Translations under genes and position numbers: made by a program
Notes under the pieces: model-generated
Database searches by the model: none
What the model saw: the letters and a program-made list of their open reading frames with translations, nothing else
What the model was told of the DNA's origin: nothing
Assembly (NCBI GenBank): GCA_951799405.1
Contig: OX637336.1
Location: forward strand, 18,519,479 to 18,583,478
DNA length: 64,000 nucleotides
Source of the DNA: Agapetus fuscipes
Lineage: Eukaryota > Arthropoda > Insecta > Trichoptera > Glossosomatidae
Direction of reading: 5' to 3'
Shown here: in pieces, positions 30,025 to 41,734 of the stretch
Layout of the letters: every line of letters starts with the position of its first letter
Numbering within the stretch: position 1 is the stretch's first letter

Positions 30025-30200
30025 AAAGGAGTTGAATGTCGCAAGTGGAACGTTTTTTTTATTTTTACAATTAAGGGTAAGCCTTACTCCAATCCCTTTA
30101 GTTGAAGTGGAGGTTTCCAGCTCCCGATGGGGCTAGTACTCATTTCTTGCGATTGCTGAGCCAACCTTGCCACAAAGCTACCGGCCATTCTACACAGGTT
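30025..30200 (-). mobile_element. SINE2 fragment
   Basis: Minus-strand. TTAGTTGAAGTGGAGGTTTC and CTCATTTCTTGCGATTGCTG correspond to the SINE2 middle and tail. Confidence 0.65.
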
Positions 30201-30359
30201 ATATGTAAGCAGCATTATCCTTGACGAGAAAGAATTATAAGTGTTAATTTTTTTGTGCTCTGAGATTCAAACCCTTAACTTTCCGATGATGAGTCTGAAG
30301 CGTTAACCACTTGTATACGAACAGTTATAATCTTAATAGTAACTGACAATAAATAAAAA

Positions 30360-30770
30360 ATCACAACTTGCCAGCATATCCAGAGCAGCTCCAGAAGAAG
30401 TTCCTGAGGTACCTCCTCATGAGGACGCAGGGAAATTACCCTCAGTTTATGCACCATGAGGAGCTGCTTCGGGAAACTGGCTTCAGCAGTTTAGAAACTA
30501 GGCGCAACGGGACCCTTATAGTGCTATCTCATAAGGTCATTAACGGGTTAATAGACAGTCCCAACAGTCCTGTTGGAGGGTTTCAGGTTGTACTTGCCAA
30601 ATGACTATAATCGGGGACGAGGTCATGATTTATTTCATGTACCGATGAGTCGCACTGACGTCTTGGCGCAACATCCTTTAACTCGGAGTGTTAAACTCAT
30701 CAACGAATCAAATATTGATATAGTATAATGTAATAAGAAATTTGATCAAATAAAAAAAAAAAAAAAAAAA
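30360..30770 (+). mobile_element. LINE RT C-terminal fragment with poly(A) tail
   Basis: The frame 30368-30604 reads QKKFLRYLLMRTQGNYPQF and LINGL-type INGLIDSPN, as in CR1/Jockey-group LINEs. After a frameshift near 30600 the sequence continues as FHVPMSRTDVLAQHPL and SVKLINESNIDI. An A-run at 30752-30770 ends it. Confidence 0.8.
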
Positions 30771-30879
30771 TTTCAATACAATTTAGACACCTTTAAATTC
30801 ATGGTAAAAGAGTTCCTCCCAGCTTGTTGATGGCTGAGAGGGTGCACTGTAATTAGGGTAACCTGTTGTGCACCATTAA

Positions 30880-30882
<3 letters not shown>

Positions 30883-30920
<38 letters not shown>
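30883..30920. repeat. (TA)n microsatellite
   Basis: About 19 TA dinucleotides. Confidence 0.95.
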
Positions 30921-30929
<9 letters not shown>

Positions 30930-30954
30930 TTCGTCTCGTACATTTCGTTCTCCT

Positions 30955-31020
30955 TATTTAGTGGCTAAACTACTCGCTACTGCACAGAAATCGTTCAAAT
31001 CACGGTCAAATATAATTATA
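30955..31020 (+). repeat. tRNA-like SINE fragment
   Basis: TAGTGGCTAAACTACTCGCT followed by TTCAAATCACGG resembles A and B boxes. A second copy is at 32965-33025, and a minus-strand piece is near 34180. Confidence 0.4.
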
Positions 31021-32960
31021 TATATTTCGTCTCGTACATTTCGTTCTCCTTGCTACGATCCGTAGAGGGCTACGACTAAATAAACAAAAACTTTTAAAAT
31101 AAATAAGAGTTTGTGTACCTACTCGTATTTACACAGCGATTATTCATTATTATGAGTAGGTATATATTTTACTTAAAAAAATACTTGTCATTTCACACTA
31201 AGGTTTTGTTTTGTCATTTTATTAGCATTGTTCTCTTGAAATTGACGTAAGCAAGTCGAAAGTCCTTGATGTGAAATAAATGCTCAATTTGTGAAAATAA
31301 AACTCAATTCTAACTTCTTAAATAAAGAATGCGTATTGTTTATTGGGTATTAAAAATACTTTGGTAACTTTATTAAACTATATTTTAGTAATTATTATAA
31401 ACACTTATAGATATTACGAGTATTACTTTTACGTTACAATGCTCGCCTGGTCGTGTCTCTAGTCCGAATGCCCCTGCTTCGTACTGGTCTTACTTTAGGT
31501 ATTAATTAATGTAATAATAGATATTAATTATTACCTATTTGTAATACAGAATGATTAATAAAGATTTTGATTTGAAGATTTGTTTAAAATATTCTTCTTC
31601 TTTTTCTTCTTACTCTTGTTCCTAATTGCTGAGAGTTGTGAAAGCAACAACTCTTCTACAGTCCTCTCTTTACTGCGCTGTCCGTAGAGCGCCAACTATC
31701 GAGGTGCCTGCTCGAGTCTTCAGTTGATAGGTCCATCGTGTGGGGGATCTCTCTTCCTTTCTTCCCCTCTAAGTCACCGATCACAGCTAGTCAATCCAAG
31801 CTATCCTCATTGTCACGGATAACGTGTAAGAAGAACTGAAGAATGTGGCTTGTATATCTTGAATTGGTCAGAGTCAAGCCATCTAAACGTAGCTCCCAAT
31901 GAATGGACTCATTGCAAAAACCCACTTAATACCCATTCCGTTTATACACTTCCATCCGGGGAAGCGTATCACAGAACGCTCATGCAATGCTATGATTTTT
32001 TTTGTGGCGGAAGGCCTTCCCGATGGTTGTGACCCGACCCAGCAGTGATTCTAGATTTACCTGTTCGTCCACTAGAGAAAACAGCAAAAACCCGCAGTTA
32101 CTGACTCGGTGCAATGTCATTCAGATGCGCTTCTTACTACTTCGTGCCAATCACAAAGGATGTGCTGATGGCGTCCTCAATTGACTGGGAGGAGATCCAG
32201 TCCGGGGCTCACGTAAGAGGCGCAAAAGCGCCAGAAGGCTCGATAGTTATCCCAATGAATGGACTCATTGGTATGTCAAGCTGTCCATGGGGTTTGAAGC
32301 ATGCGCCTTCAACATCACATATTTAAATATTGTAGCGAACTTGAAATACGTGCGCTTATACACGCATACATCATATGACGGACTATGAAATCAAAGTGAT
32401 GCACACGTATACACGCAAAACGGAACTGTCTGGAAGTGGTTGTGATTGTGTGAACATAACATTCTGGTGGTGGAATGATCTAGTAAATGCAAGAAACTCC
32501 CCCCCCTCTGGTTTACAATAAAAGAGATCAAAATGGTACAGACAGGGGAGTCGCAAGAAAGCAATTTGCTCAGTAACACCTATAAACAGTGATTGTCAAG
32601 TTGTGAAATAAATTGTGAAAAATAATTTTCGCAAAAATAAATAATGATATGTTAATTAAAAAGAGAATCCATAAATATAATAAAAGTCTTTTAGAGTTTT
32701 TATCCAAACAGTTAAATCACGAATACATGGAGACAATTTTTTAGTTTTTTTGCTGAAGCTGTGATTTGATACTCTCAATCCTTCACAGCGTTTTTCTGCG
32801 CGAGCAAAAAGTTCGCCAGGACAGATAGAGAGACCAGTACCCTTAGTATGAAATTCCTTAAACAAAACCACAGCGTTTGCAGTGAAACAATATATCAAAG
32901 CTACATTAGCGCCTCTTTAAAGTCCAGTTCGGACTACTTTAGTTATTTAGTAGAGTAGCG
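31021..32960. other. No confirmed gene; possible old repeats
   Basis: 31650-32340 is GC-richer than its surroundings and carries CCAATGAATGGACTCATTG twice (31892 and 32253), suggesting decayed mobile DNA. No frame or domain can be supported. The rest is AT-rich. Confidence 0.4.
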
Positions 32961-32964
32961 TGTA

Positions 32965-33215
32965 ATTTAGTGGCTAAAATACTCGCTACTGCACAGAAAG
33001 TCTTCGAATCACGGTGCAGTACAGTACACAAGTGAGTGGTGCTTGGCAAGATGAACGGGCTGCAATTTTTTTTATTTTTTATTTTTTTATTATTATCATA
33101 ATATTTTACAATTTTATTCTAAGATATTTACTATTTATCATACTATGTTAACATTTATTTCTAACCCTCATGCGAAAGCAGATGCTTGTGTGCATTGAAG
33201 GCGAGAGCTTAACTA
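32965..33215. repeat. SINE-like fragments (tRNA-like and SINE3)
   Basis: 32970-33025 repeats the TAGTGGCTAAAATACTCGCT motif. 33165-33215 matches minus-strand SINE3 (CATGCGAAAGCAGATGCTTG). Confidence 0.45.
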
Positions 33216-33219
33216 CTTA

Positions 33220-33425
33220 TATTTAACATTCCATTAACTAATACATTTTTTACCAAATTTAACATAACTATTTTAACTATTTAATTATTAAATATATTTA
33301 TCTTATGTATCTTAACTATTTTAATTATTTACTAATTAAATGTATTTATCTTTTGTATCTTAACTATTTTAAATATTTTAACTATTTTAACTTATTTACA
33401 TTTTACATTTTTTTTATATTTGACA
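33220..33425. repeat. Degenerate AT-rich tandem repeat
   Basis: Repeated TTAACTATTTTAATTATT units of about 20-60 bp spacing. The open frame over it is low complexity. Confidence 0.6.
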
Positions 33426-33540
33426 TTTTTTTTTTGAGGATTTTAGGGTCTTTAGCACTTCTGCACTCTAGTGGAGTATACGTATAGAGTGAATGTGACA
33501 ATACGTATAGAGTGAATAAACCAGAATAAGCTGATTATAA

Positions 33541-33708
33541 TCTATAATCTAAGTTGCAAGGATATATTCACATTCAAAGCTCATATCAAATGCATGCCCA
33601 CAAACAAACACGTGTATGCTGAATGTGAACTTACAAATTAAAATCCAAACCTCAAATGAAAATAAGCCGTGCAACTTTTGGCGACCTTCCTGGAACAGGG
33701 GTGACATT
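33541..33708 (-). repeat. Repeat A copy 12
   Basis: Minus-strand. The tail junction is TAATCTAAGTTGCAAGGATA. It ends inside the family at GGGGTGACATTT. Confidence 0.8.
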
Positions 33709-33714
33709 TAACTA

Positions 33715-34605
33715 ATCGTAAAGGCTATTTTAAAAGAGGTGGATGAGGAAGTTTGTGTGATTAAGAAAACATAGTTATGGGTACGAAAATGGATCGATAT
33801 AAGAGATAACTAGGAGCAACCTAAAGCGTTCATGTTCTACATATTTGGAAACAAATTTTAAAGTTGTTTTTTCGATCCATCGAATCGACATTTTTGGGGC
33901 CACAAATGAACTCGACTGATTTATTTATTTTACTTTATTGTTATTTTCTTTCGTGCACAACAGGTAACCCTTATTACAGTGCACCATTACAGCCATAAAC
34001 AAGCTGGGAGGAACTCTTTCATCGTGCTTTTAAATTTTGTCAAAATTATATTGAAAAATGCCAATTTTTGACTCAACAGGTTTGGAGGCGCTACTCGATA
34101 GGTAAAACTGGAATAAAATGGATTGACTCGGCTTAATCATTCACTAAAATATTTGGCTATTTTTTTGTGGTTCCCACACATTTAGCCACTAAATTACTCG
34201 CTACTCTACTAAATTACAAGCCTAGTCCGAAGAAGCCTTAAGTTTCCATACACTTTTGTAAAAACGCGGTGGCTGAGTGTAAACTTGAAGTTTTATACGT
34301 GAAACTCGGATGGAGACATCAATTACTGAGGAAGACAGATGTGCAGGGCAGGTGGGTGAGGAGGAGCTGGCGGGCGAACATCCGTCAGGAGGGGGGGAAT
34401 TGATGAGCGGCAGCGGCAACTGATGGACCATGGACCAATACGCATACAACTAGGAGGAACTGAATCAATACTTCAATGAACGATCCATTGTTTTTAAAGG
34501 TGTATGGCGGTTTATTATTTGAAAAAAATGGCGGCTAATCTGTAATACCTATAATAAAAATATAATATTAAGATTTTGTAGGGTATTCACACAGTGAAAA
34601 TTCAT
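33715..34605. other. No recognised feature
   Basis: Mixed AT-rich sequence. A GC-richer patch at 34310-34420 has no supported frame. Confidence 0.4.
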
Positions 34606-34611
34606 TTTATT

Positions 34612-34946
34612 TGAAATAATATTAAGATTTGGTGAGCGCTGTTTTTGTGTGTATCACATTTTAATAGTCGTCTGTGAGCTTTGTCGTTGCTGTAGAAAGC
34701 GCCAATTCTCAAGCAAGACCCAGTTGCTGTAATGTTTTAAAGTAAAGAAAATGTAAAGCAAGACTCAGTGGCTGGATGGATCTATTGATGACCGGTCTTT
34801 GGTAAAGGTATGTGAATTTTTCAACCCTGCGAAGAGCATATTTTTAAATATAAATGGTATATTTTTTGTGCTCCGCTGGGATTATAACCTGCAACCTTCC
34901 ATTTGCGAGGCAGAAGTGTTAACCACTGGACTGTGGACCGGTCTAA
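34612..34946 (-). mobile_element. SINE1 copy with internal duplication
   Basis: Full minus-strand SINE1 with head (CACTGGACTGTGGACCGGTC) and 3' end. The AGCAAGACCCAGTTGCTG block is present twice, separated by about 35 bp. Confidence 0.8.
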
Positions 34947-34975
34947 ATAATGTAATGCTGATTTCAATACCTTAA

Positions 34976-35211
34976 AGGTAAAACTGAATAAGTGCATATG
35001 CACCTTAAATGGGTTTCTCAGATAAATGCAGCTCTTTTACTAATTTATACGAGAGAAAACATAAAAAAAAGTGCAAAATAACTGTGGTTTATAAGTTTGT
35101 AATGGGTATTTTCTTGTAATTAGTGCACAACTATAAGAAATTATTCCAATAAAATGATTTATCCACGATTTCTCAAATCTGTGGACCCGCACTTTCTCAG
35201 TTGTTGTACCC
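34976..35211. mobile_element. MITE1 copy, TTAA-flanked
   Basis: Starts AGGTAAAACTGAAT after TTAA (34972-34975) and ends before TTAA (35212-35215). It shares GATTTATCCACGATTTCTCA with the other MITE1 copies. Confidence 0.8.
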
Positions 35212-35344
35212 TTAATATGGCGGTTTGTAATGTTGGCGGCTTATTCTTTCATAATTATTAATTTTATGTTATGAATTACATCTATTGACTTTTTTTTTGT
35301 ATAAATTATTTTTTTAGGATTTGTTGTTTCAATATACTTAAATG

Positions 35345-35599
35345 TTCTTTGACTTATAGGTTGTTATGCGGCTGACCACCCATACTGTAAAAAATGGTTC
35401 ACTTTGCCAATGTCACCCCTGTTTCAGGGAAGGACGGCAAGAGTTGCAAGGCTTATATTCATTTGAGATTGGGTTTTTATATTGTAGGTCCACATGCGGC
35501 ATGTGTTAGCGCGAAATTATACATATCTGCTTGTGGGAATGCATTTAATATAAATCTTAAATGATGTATATCTTTGCAGCTTAGATTAGATTAGATTAG
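35345..35599 (+). repeat. Repeat A copy 13
   Basis: Plus-strand copy with a tail of three to four TTAGA units. Confidence 0.9.
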
Positions 35600-35611
35600 A
35601 ATACCTTGATA

Positions 35612-35775
35612 ATGTTCCTTGACTTATATATTGGTATGCGGCTGACCACCCATGCGGTAGAAAATAGTTCACTTTGCCAATGTCACCCCAGTTTCAGTTA
35701 AGGTGGCCAAAAGTTGCAGGATTAATGCCCATTTTAGATTTGGATTTTAAGTTGTAGGTACACATGTAGCGTTTG
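35612..35775 (+). repeat. Repeat A copy 14, diverged
   Basis: Plus-strand copy, tandem to copy 13, lacking the tail. Confidence 0.8.
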
Positions 35776-36775
35776 TTTTATTTTTACATTATTATTTGTA
35801 AATATATTTCTGAATTGATACGCCACACTCAAGTAATGAAGGCCCTGGATTTCGCCGCCCGCCGAACTCCTTGACAAAACTTAACTCTACACGCTGATTG
35901 GCCGGCGTTCGGCTAGACACCGGCCGATCCGAATTTATTGTTAAAGTTTTATGTGTTCTTATGATAATAAACACGGATGTATTTGTCACAATGTTTCTCG
36001 GCCTGTTGGCCCGAAGACCGATTCTGTCTCCTGTAACTTGTAACTGAAAGAAAGAAAAATAAAAACGAAAGTAAAAACATTCAACCAAGTCTTCTTCCTC
36101 ATTTTTAAGAGAGGGTATCAGTATAACTCATAATTCTTCTGACAAAATTAAGTCCAACAAAAGACAGATTAAAATATCCGTTTCGTTGGTCGCATTGAGC
36201 AGTCCTCCATTGTTTTCCTTACACTAAGCTCCTGGCTTTAAGCGTTTATCCTAAAAGGGGATTTGTTTCCGCCTCTGGCTCTCCCTTGCCCCCCCCCCCC
36301 CTCCCTTTGATGCGCCACTGACATTCTTGGGGTTCTTAAATGTGGACGAAACCATTGACATAGAGGAGCAGAAACTAACTTACTGCATTGATACATACTA
36401 TAGCCCACATTTGTTCCAGTCCTGTCAAACTTTGCAGTGGTGTAGTCATACAAAACATATTTTTACGTGTGAAATTCTATGTTTTCTTGCTTTCTCCATT
36501 TTGTGTATCCGGCACCCAACTAAAACACATGCCATAATGCCTTTTTCCTTTCAAACTCGTCAATTTTATCTAACACAAGATTTATAACGCGCGCATGCTA
36601 TGTGGTGCTATGGTTGGACTGGTTCGGGCAGCCCACAGGGCAGCCATTATGTTCGCAATGCTGCCAACTTTCTAAAAACATTTTCACATTCGTCCGAGTT
36701 TTTTTTGTACACATGGAAATGCAACTGTTAGGTTCTTGGTCTCTTTCTTCTACGGAACATTTTCGTAAGTAATCT
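35776..36775. other. No confirmed gene
   Basis: 35815-36080 is GC-richer and has a 98-codon minus-strand frame with no recognisable domain. A C-run lies at 36288-36301. Probably decayed repeats. Confidence 0.4.
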
Positions 36776-36780
36776 GAAAC

Positions 36781-36890
36781 GTTGGTAGGTTTTCGGGTAA
36801 TCCGTTGATCCCTGATGAGGGATCGTGATACCGATCCGAAACGTCGGCTAGAAAATACTAAGTCAACAGATTACCCGAAAACCTACCAAC
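36781..36890. repeat. Palindromic element with 28-bp arms
   Basis: Arms 36781-36808 and 36863-36890 are inverted with one mismatch. The loop contains CCGATCCGAAACGTCGGC. Confidence 0.8.
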
Positions 36891-36894
36891 ATGT

Positions 36895-37125
36895 ATAATT
36901 TTGACAATTATATTAATTTTAAAACTAAACAAATTTCAAAACTTAATTTAACTCGGGTATTTCAGGAAGCGTTTAGAGAGAACTTACATCGTTCTCGACG
37001 TTTCGTCGGCGACGTAGCCAACGTCTTCAGGAGAACATCCTCTCTGCACGACGACTGAGGATGAACTGTTCATCCTCAGTCGTCAAACGACCGTAATTCT
37101 AACTTAAACCTAACAACATGTATAA
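36895..37125. repeat. Hairpin element Q, fold-back copy
   Basis: Matches 8045-8285. The GACGACTGAGGATGAAC end is followed directly by its reverse complement at 37074-37089. Confidence 0.7.
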
Positions 37126-37330
37126 TATCCGTGAAAACCTAAAATTAAATTAAAAGGTCTGTTTTCGTTAAAATAACTTCTAGTCCACAGATACCATTAG
37201 TCAATGGACGAAACAAAACTGTGTCATTATGGATTTATTCAGATACGCTTCTGAAAACTGACAAATGGGTTACAGATAGATATTGTAACGATTGTAATTT
37301 AAGATTGCAATTACAAGCTCTTCTATTGTT

Positions 37331-37553
37331 ACAATCTATAATCTAAGTTGCAAGGATATATTGCCATTTGGGGCTCATATTTTATTTTTTATTTAAACAA
37401 GAATACAACAGCATTTAATATAATTTTGTACATATATAAGATATTTTTTACATTTCATGTCGCCTATTACTGTATTCTACAATTGGTATACATATTTGAT
37501 GTATGCCCACAAGCAGGCACATGCCAGTTCACGTTTACACATGCTGTATGTGC
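37331..37553 (-). repeat. Repeat A copy 15, interrupted
   Basis: Tail part 37331-37376 and middle part 37500-37553 (CCCACAAGCAGGCACATG) are separated by about 120 bp of AT-rich sequence. Confidence 0.65.
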
Positions 37554-37665
37554 CACTCCTTGCAACGCCTCACGACAGAAGCAACAACACAAGCAGCACC
37601 TCTGCCATAGACCCCCAAGACTTTTAAGAATTGGGGAGCCTCCCGTACAGGATTCTTTAAAAAAT
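37545..37665 (+). mobile_element. LINE 3'-end fragment
   Basis: Shared with 17105-17225: AATTGGGGAGCCTCCCG and the preceding GCACCTCTGCC-like block. Confidence 0.6.
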
Positions 37666-38150
37666 AACATACAAAATAAACTGACCGGACAACTAACAAT
37701 TGAGCTATCGAGCAACATTGTGCAAAACATTATAACAAAAAATAAAGTATTGTAAAACTTATAAAATTAAAAGTACTTTAATATTTTAATGCATTCCTTT
37801 TATTAAGGGTCTGCCACGATCCGCTATAATTCTTATCTTTATTGTACAGCTATGGTCGACCCTTAAGTGCCCGCTTGTGTTTTTACTGTGTACACATTTC
37901 TCCCTTCTTTTATTATAATTATTATTTTGTTGATGTGGCATAAACCTTTACAGCATAACCACAATAAGCCCCGAACGCGAATGGGCATAAACAATATTGT
38001 GTCGTCATCCTGCCACGTTGCTAGGGAAAAGGTTTACAAATATTGTCATATTGCTTGCTAAAGACGGCAGTCCCATATAAAACTGACGTTTGCTCGCCTA
38101 AAAAAACAATCCAAGCTCATTGTATTGAAAAGAAATAAATTTAAATAGCA
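37666..38150. other. No recognised feature
   Basis: AT-rich sequence with no repeat partner seen. Confidence 0.4.
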
Positions 38151-38152
38151 AA

Positions 38153-38225
38153 ATCTGCAACTCTTGCCCACCTCCCCTGAAACAGGGGTGACATTGGTAA
38201 AGAGAACCATTTTTTTATAGTACGG
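38153..38225 (-). repeat. Repeat A copy 16, short fragment
   Basis: CTGCAACTCTTGCCCACCTC through GAACCATTTTTTTATAGTAC. Confidence 0.7.
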
Positions 38226-38285
38226 ATTTATAATTATTTATTTATTTATTTATAATTTATAATCTATATAATCTTTTTTTTTTTT

Positions 38286-38525
38286 AAATCTATGTTGCAA
38301 AGATATGTTCATTCAAAGATCTCAGATGTATGCCCACAAACAAACACATGTAGTTCGCGATTACAAATGCTGATTGTGTACCTACTTACAAATAAAATCC
38401 AAACCTCAAATGAACATAAGCCCTGCAACTCTTGCCGACATTCCCTGAAACAGGGGTGACATTGGCAAAGTGAACCATTTTTTACAGTATGGGTGGTCAG
38501 CCGCATACCAACCTATAAGTCAAGG
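38286..38525 (-). repeat. Repeat A copy 17
   Basis: Minus-strand, nearly full length, ending CCAACCTATAAGTCAAGG. Confidence 0.88.
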
Positions 38526-38554
38526 AATGGATAATAGTAATGATATCAGGATGA

Positions 38555-38658
38555 TTTAGTTGGTGAGCGCTGTTTTTGTGTGAATCACACCTCAAGAGCC
38601 CCTGCGAGCTTGGTTTGATTCTCAAGCAAGATCCAGTTGCTTTAAGGCTGGATGGACC
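38555..38658 (-). mobile_element. SINE1 3' fragment
   Basis: TTGGTGAGCGCTGTTTTTGT through GGCTGGATGGACCT. The head is missing. Confidence 0.75.
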
Positions 38659-38690
38659 TACAAAACATAGCATTGTAGCGTAAAGTATCC

Positions 38691-39160
38691 GGTGACTGGT
38701 CCTTAGTCCAGTGGTAACACTTCGGACTCGTGAATGGAAGGTCGTGGGTTCGAATCCAAGCGGAGCCCAAAAAAATACCATTTATATTTTCAAATTTGGT
38801 TTTCGCTGGTTTGAAAAATTCATAAACCTTTACCAATTGGGTCTTGCTTGAGAATTGGCACTTTGTAGCGACGTCCAAGCTCGTAAAAAGTCTGGTCGAT
38901 AGCTCAATTGGTAGAATGCTTGCATTTCAGGCCGAGGGCAAGGGTTCGATCCCAAGGTTTACTCAGCCTACACAGGAAATGAGAACTAGCTAAATAAGAA
39001 CTGGGGGTTTCCCAGCTCCCGGGGGGCCGGGAGCTGGGAAACCCCCACTTCAACTGAAAGTGGTTGGTGTGAGGCTGGCCCCCTTACGTGTAAAAATAAA
39101 TAGGTCCCGAATCGCCACATGCGACCCCTTCGGAGATAACGCAGCCAAGAAGTTATATCG
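38691..39160 (+). mobile_element. Composite SINE1-SINE2, complete
   Basis: The SINE1 head has the B box GGGTTCGAATCC near 38748. Its body runs to CCAAGCTCGTAAAAAG. SINE2 follows at about 38892 with TAGCTCAATTGGTAGA (A box) and GGGTTCGATCCC (B box), then the SINE2 tail. It therefore has two potential Pol III promoters in one unit. A local fold-back duplication sits at 39003-39046. Confidence 0.85.
39003..39046. repeat. Perfect 20-bp hairpin inside SINE2
   Basis: Arms 39003-39022 and 39027-39046 with a GGGG loop. Other SINE2 copies have only the right arm. Confidence 0.9.
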
Positions 39161-39164
39161 TCTT

Positions 39165-39745
39165 TTCTATCCTATTTTCCCAAATCGTCTCTGATAAAAA
39201 CCTCTGCATTCTTATTTATCTTCTTTTGTTCTTTTCGTTTGCTGTTACATTTGCTGTATACATGCTTTTATTGTAATTATTTTTATTTAAGAAAACTATT
39301 ATTGGCCTTATATGTATTTATTATAAATCTTTACTTGTTTTATGTGTATGTGCTGTTGTTTTATATATATTTATATATATTAACTTGCAAAGTATAAACA
39401 GAGCCATCTCGTCTTGGCATCGTTCTTTGTGTGAAACATTCTCTCTGTAGTATAAAAACCAGATTTAATTAAGCTGTCGCCGGCAGACTCGTGAGGTGTA
39501 AAAAATGATTGTTCGGGAAATTCCTTATTGGGATTTAACGTACGAAAAGTATGAAGGCAAAGAAAAAAAAACTTCAAAAACAGTGCTGCGCATTATGCGG
39601 TCAAAAATTCGTAAAATTAATATTGAAAAATACAGTGAGTACCTAGCTGTTATTTGATGAAATCTATATTTTTTTAATTTAAGAAATCTCCCTAGATTCT
39701 AGAGACTCTAGGGGTCTATGACACTTGTTGTAGTGACGCAGAGGT
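39165..39745. other. No gene; short repeat at 39695-39752
   Basis: AT-rich. The end matches the short repeat at 9965-10035. Confidence 0.45.
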
Positions 39746-39747
39746 GC

Positions 39748-39973
39748 TTGGTCGTCGCTACAAAACGCTTATATTCAAGAAAGACCCAGTTGCTGTAAGG
39801 CTGGATGGAACTTTAGTGACCGATCTTTGGTAAAGGTTTTATGATTTTTTTCAACACAGCGAAGAGCATATTTTGAAATACAAATGGTATATTTTTTGTG
39901 CTCCGCCGGGATCCGAATCCACAACCTTCCATTTACGAGTCCGAAGTATTGCCACTGGACTACGGACCGTTCC
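39748..39973 (-). mobile_element. SINE1 copy
   Basis: Minus-strand with head (CACTGGACTACGGACCG), B box and body. Confidence 0.85.
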
Positions 39974-40008
39974 TTGACCTTGAGTAAGAGTTTTAGGCTT
40001 ACACGTCC

Positions 40009-40220
40009 AGCTGATGATGGTGGAGAGATGTTTTCCGGGATTTTTTGCCGTGGTCTGTGGGAGCTAGAGCTTCCGGACGTTTCGCCCATGTCTTCGAGCG
40101 TGAAAGTTTCATCATTTCACTTTCGCCCTGAAGGAGCACATCGTAGACATGAGCGAAACACCCAAAAGCTCCAGCTCCCACAGACTGCGGCAACAGATCC
40201 TGGAAAAAATATCTTCAGCA
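40009..40220. repeat. GACGTTTC hairpin element (imperfect)
   Basis: The arms share CTGTGGGAGCTAGAGCTTCC and its complement CTCCAGCTCCCACAG, and pair across a short loop near 40120. Confidence 0.8.
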
Positions 40221-40770
40221 TCAAATGTCTGTTTGAGCGAATTGTGAGAACGTATTTTTGTCTATAGTTGTGTTGTTTAATTGCTTACTCCTGTAGCTAA
40301 TTATTAGCCCTGTTCATCCTTATCTGAGCACCTTGTGACAGTAAAACTGTGTCAATGCTTGTTAATTCTCGAGTGCAAAGAGACGTGTCAAGTCTCTTCG
40401 CCTGCATCCCAAGTCGCGCGCGTTCCACACGGAGAAAAAATGCAAGTCGATCATTCGGAGTGAGGTGAGTCCTTTCAGATTACTTTAAACCCATATCCTT
40501 GTTTCATGATGATCTGCAGCTTTGTGATCAGTTTGCTATTAAATCTAGGAACAGCACTCAATCTTCTTTCTCCTCTCGCACATGGCGGAGTCAAACTCCA
40601 GTTAGGCTCCACTAGTCTGGTTATGAATAATATTCTGGAGAAGAAGGTATGAAGAGAGAGATCTTGCACAAGATGGACCGATCAAGTAAAGACAGCAGTA
40701 GGTACCTCGGTGGGTGGAGTTAAATGAGGACTAGAGAAGAATGATTGCTCTCGAAAACCCGAGTTAGAAA
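40221..40770. other. No recognised feature
   Basis: Ordinary sequence with no frame or repeat partner supported. Confidence 0.4.
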
Positions 40771-40774
40771 TCAT

Positions 40775-41010
40775 TAATCTATAAAGATATATTAAAACTC
40801 AAAGCTCATATCAAATGCATTCCCACAAACAATAACGTATAGTTCGCGCTTACAAATGCTGAATGTGTACTTACAAAAAAAATCCAAACCTCAAATGAAC
40901 ATACACCCTAAAACTTTTGCTGACCTTCCTTGACACAGGGGTGACATTGGCAAAGTGAACCATTTTTCTTAGTATGGGTGGTCAGCCTCATACTTACCTA
41001 TAAGTCAAGG
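40775..41010 (-). repeat. Repeat A copy 18
   Basis: Minus-strand, nearly full length, diverged. Confidence 0.85.
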
Positions 41011-41067
41011 AATACAAATAAGTAATAACAATTAAGTATATAAAAACAACAAAACCTTAAAAGTTCC

Positions 41068-41421
41068 GTGCAGCCCTTGTCTACGGATCCAGTGTCGGAG
41101 AGATTGCGAATGTGGAAAGAGGAATGCCCTGAGAGCTTTGTGCAGCCTGCAGAGAGCCTACCTCCAGGAAAGAACCTCGAGTGGCCCGTGTGGAAATCCA
41201 TGAACAGATTGAGGACCAATGTTGGAAGAGCCCGGGCCAACATGTTGACCTGGGAATTTCTGGGACGGGAGGACTCTACACTATGTGAGTGTGGAGCTCA
41301 GCAAACTATGGAGCACCTGCGGTGTTGTCCCTCCTGTCCGACAAGCTGCTCCATGGATGATCTCTTTGCGGGAAACCAAAGAGCTGTAGACATTGCTCGT
41401 TACTGGGCCAATACGGTGTGA
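41068..41421 (+). mobile_element. LINE (Jockey/R1-like) C-terminal fragment, open frame
   Basis: A 117-codon frame contains WKSMNRLRTNVGRARANM, then the CCHC-like CECGAQQTMEHLRCCPSC, then RAVDIARYWANTV and a stop. This is the C-terminal zinc-binding and end region of Jockey-like LINE polyproteins. The upstream RT is absent, so it is a 5'-truncated copy. Confidence 0.8.
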
Positions 41422-41734
41422 AGCTGACACGAAGAAGAAGACCTTAAAAATAAATCTATACAAAAAAAGTCAATACTTCCCCATACAAAAAATGTAACAT
41501 AAATGAATAAGCCAACATTACAAATCAACATTGCAGATTAGCCTCAATAATGCTCAAATAATTAGCTCAATAATGAGGAATACAATTTATACTACGTAGA
41601 GACGTAAGCTATTACAAAAAATCAAAGTAATGGTATTCCCTATATACCTACATATCTATCTACGTATATCTATGTATCTTTGTGTTTGTAATGTGATTTG
41701 AATTTTGTTTTTTTTTTGTAAAATACGTAACTAA

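Noticed and set aside
38720..38965. tRNA genes at the two B-box-like sequences
   Set aside because: The heads are degenerate, fused to SINE bodies and repeated throughout the window, so these are SINE promoters, not tRNA genes.
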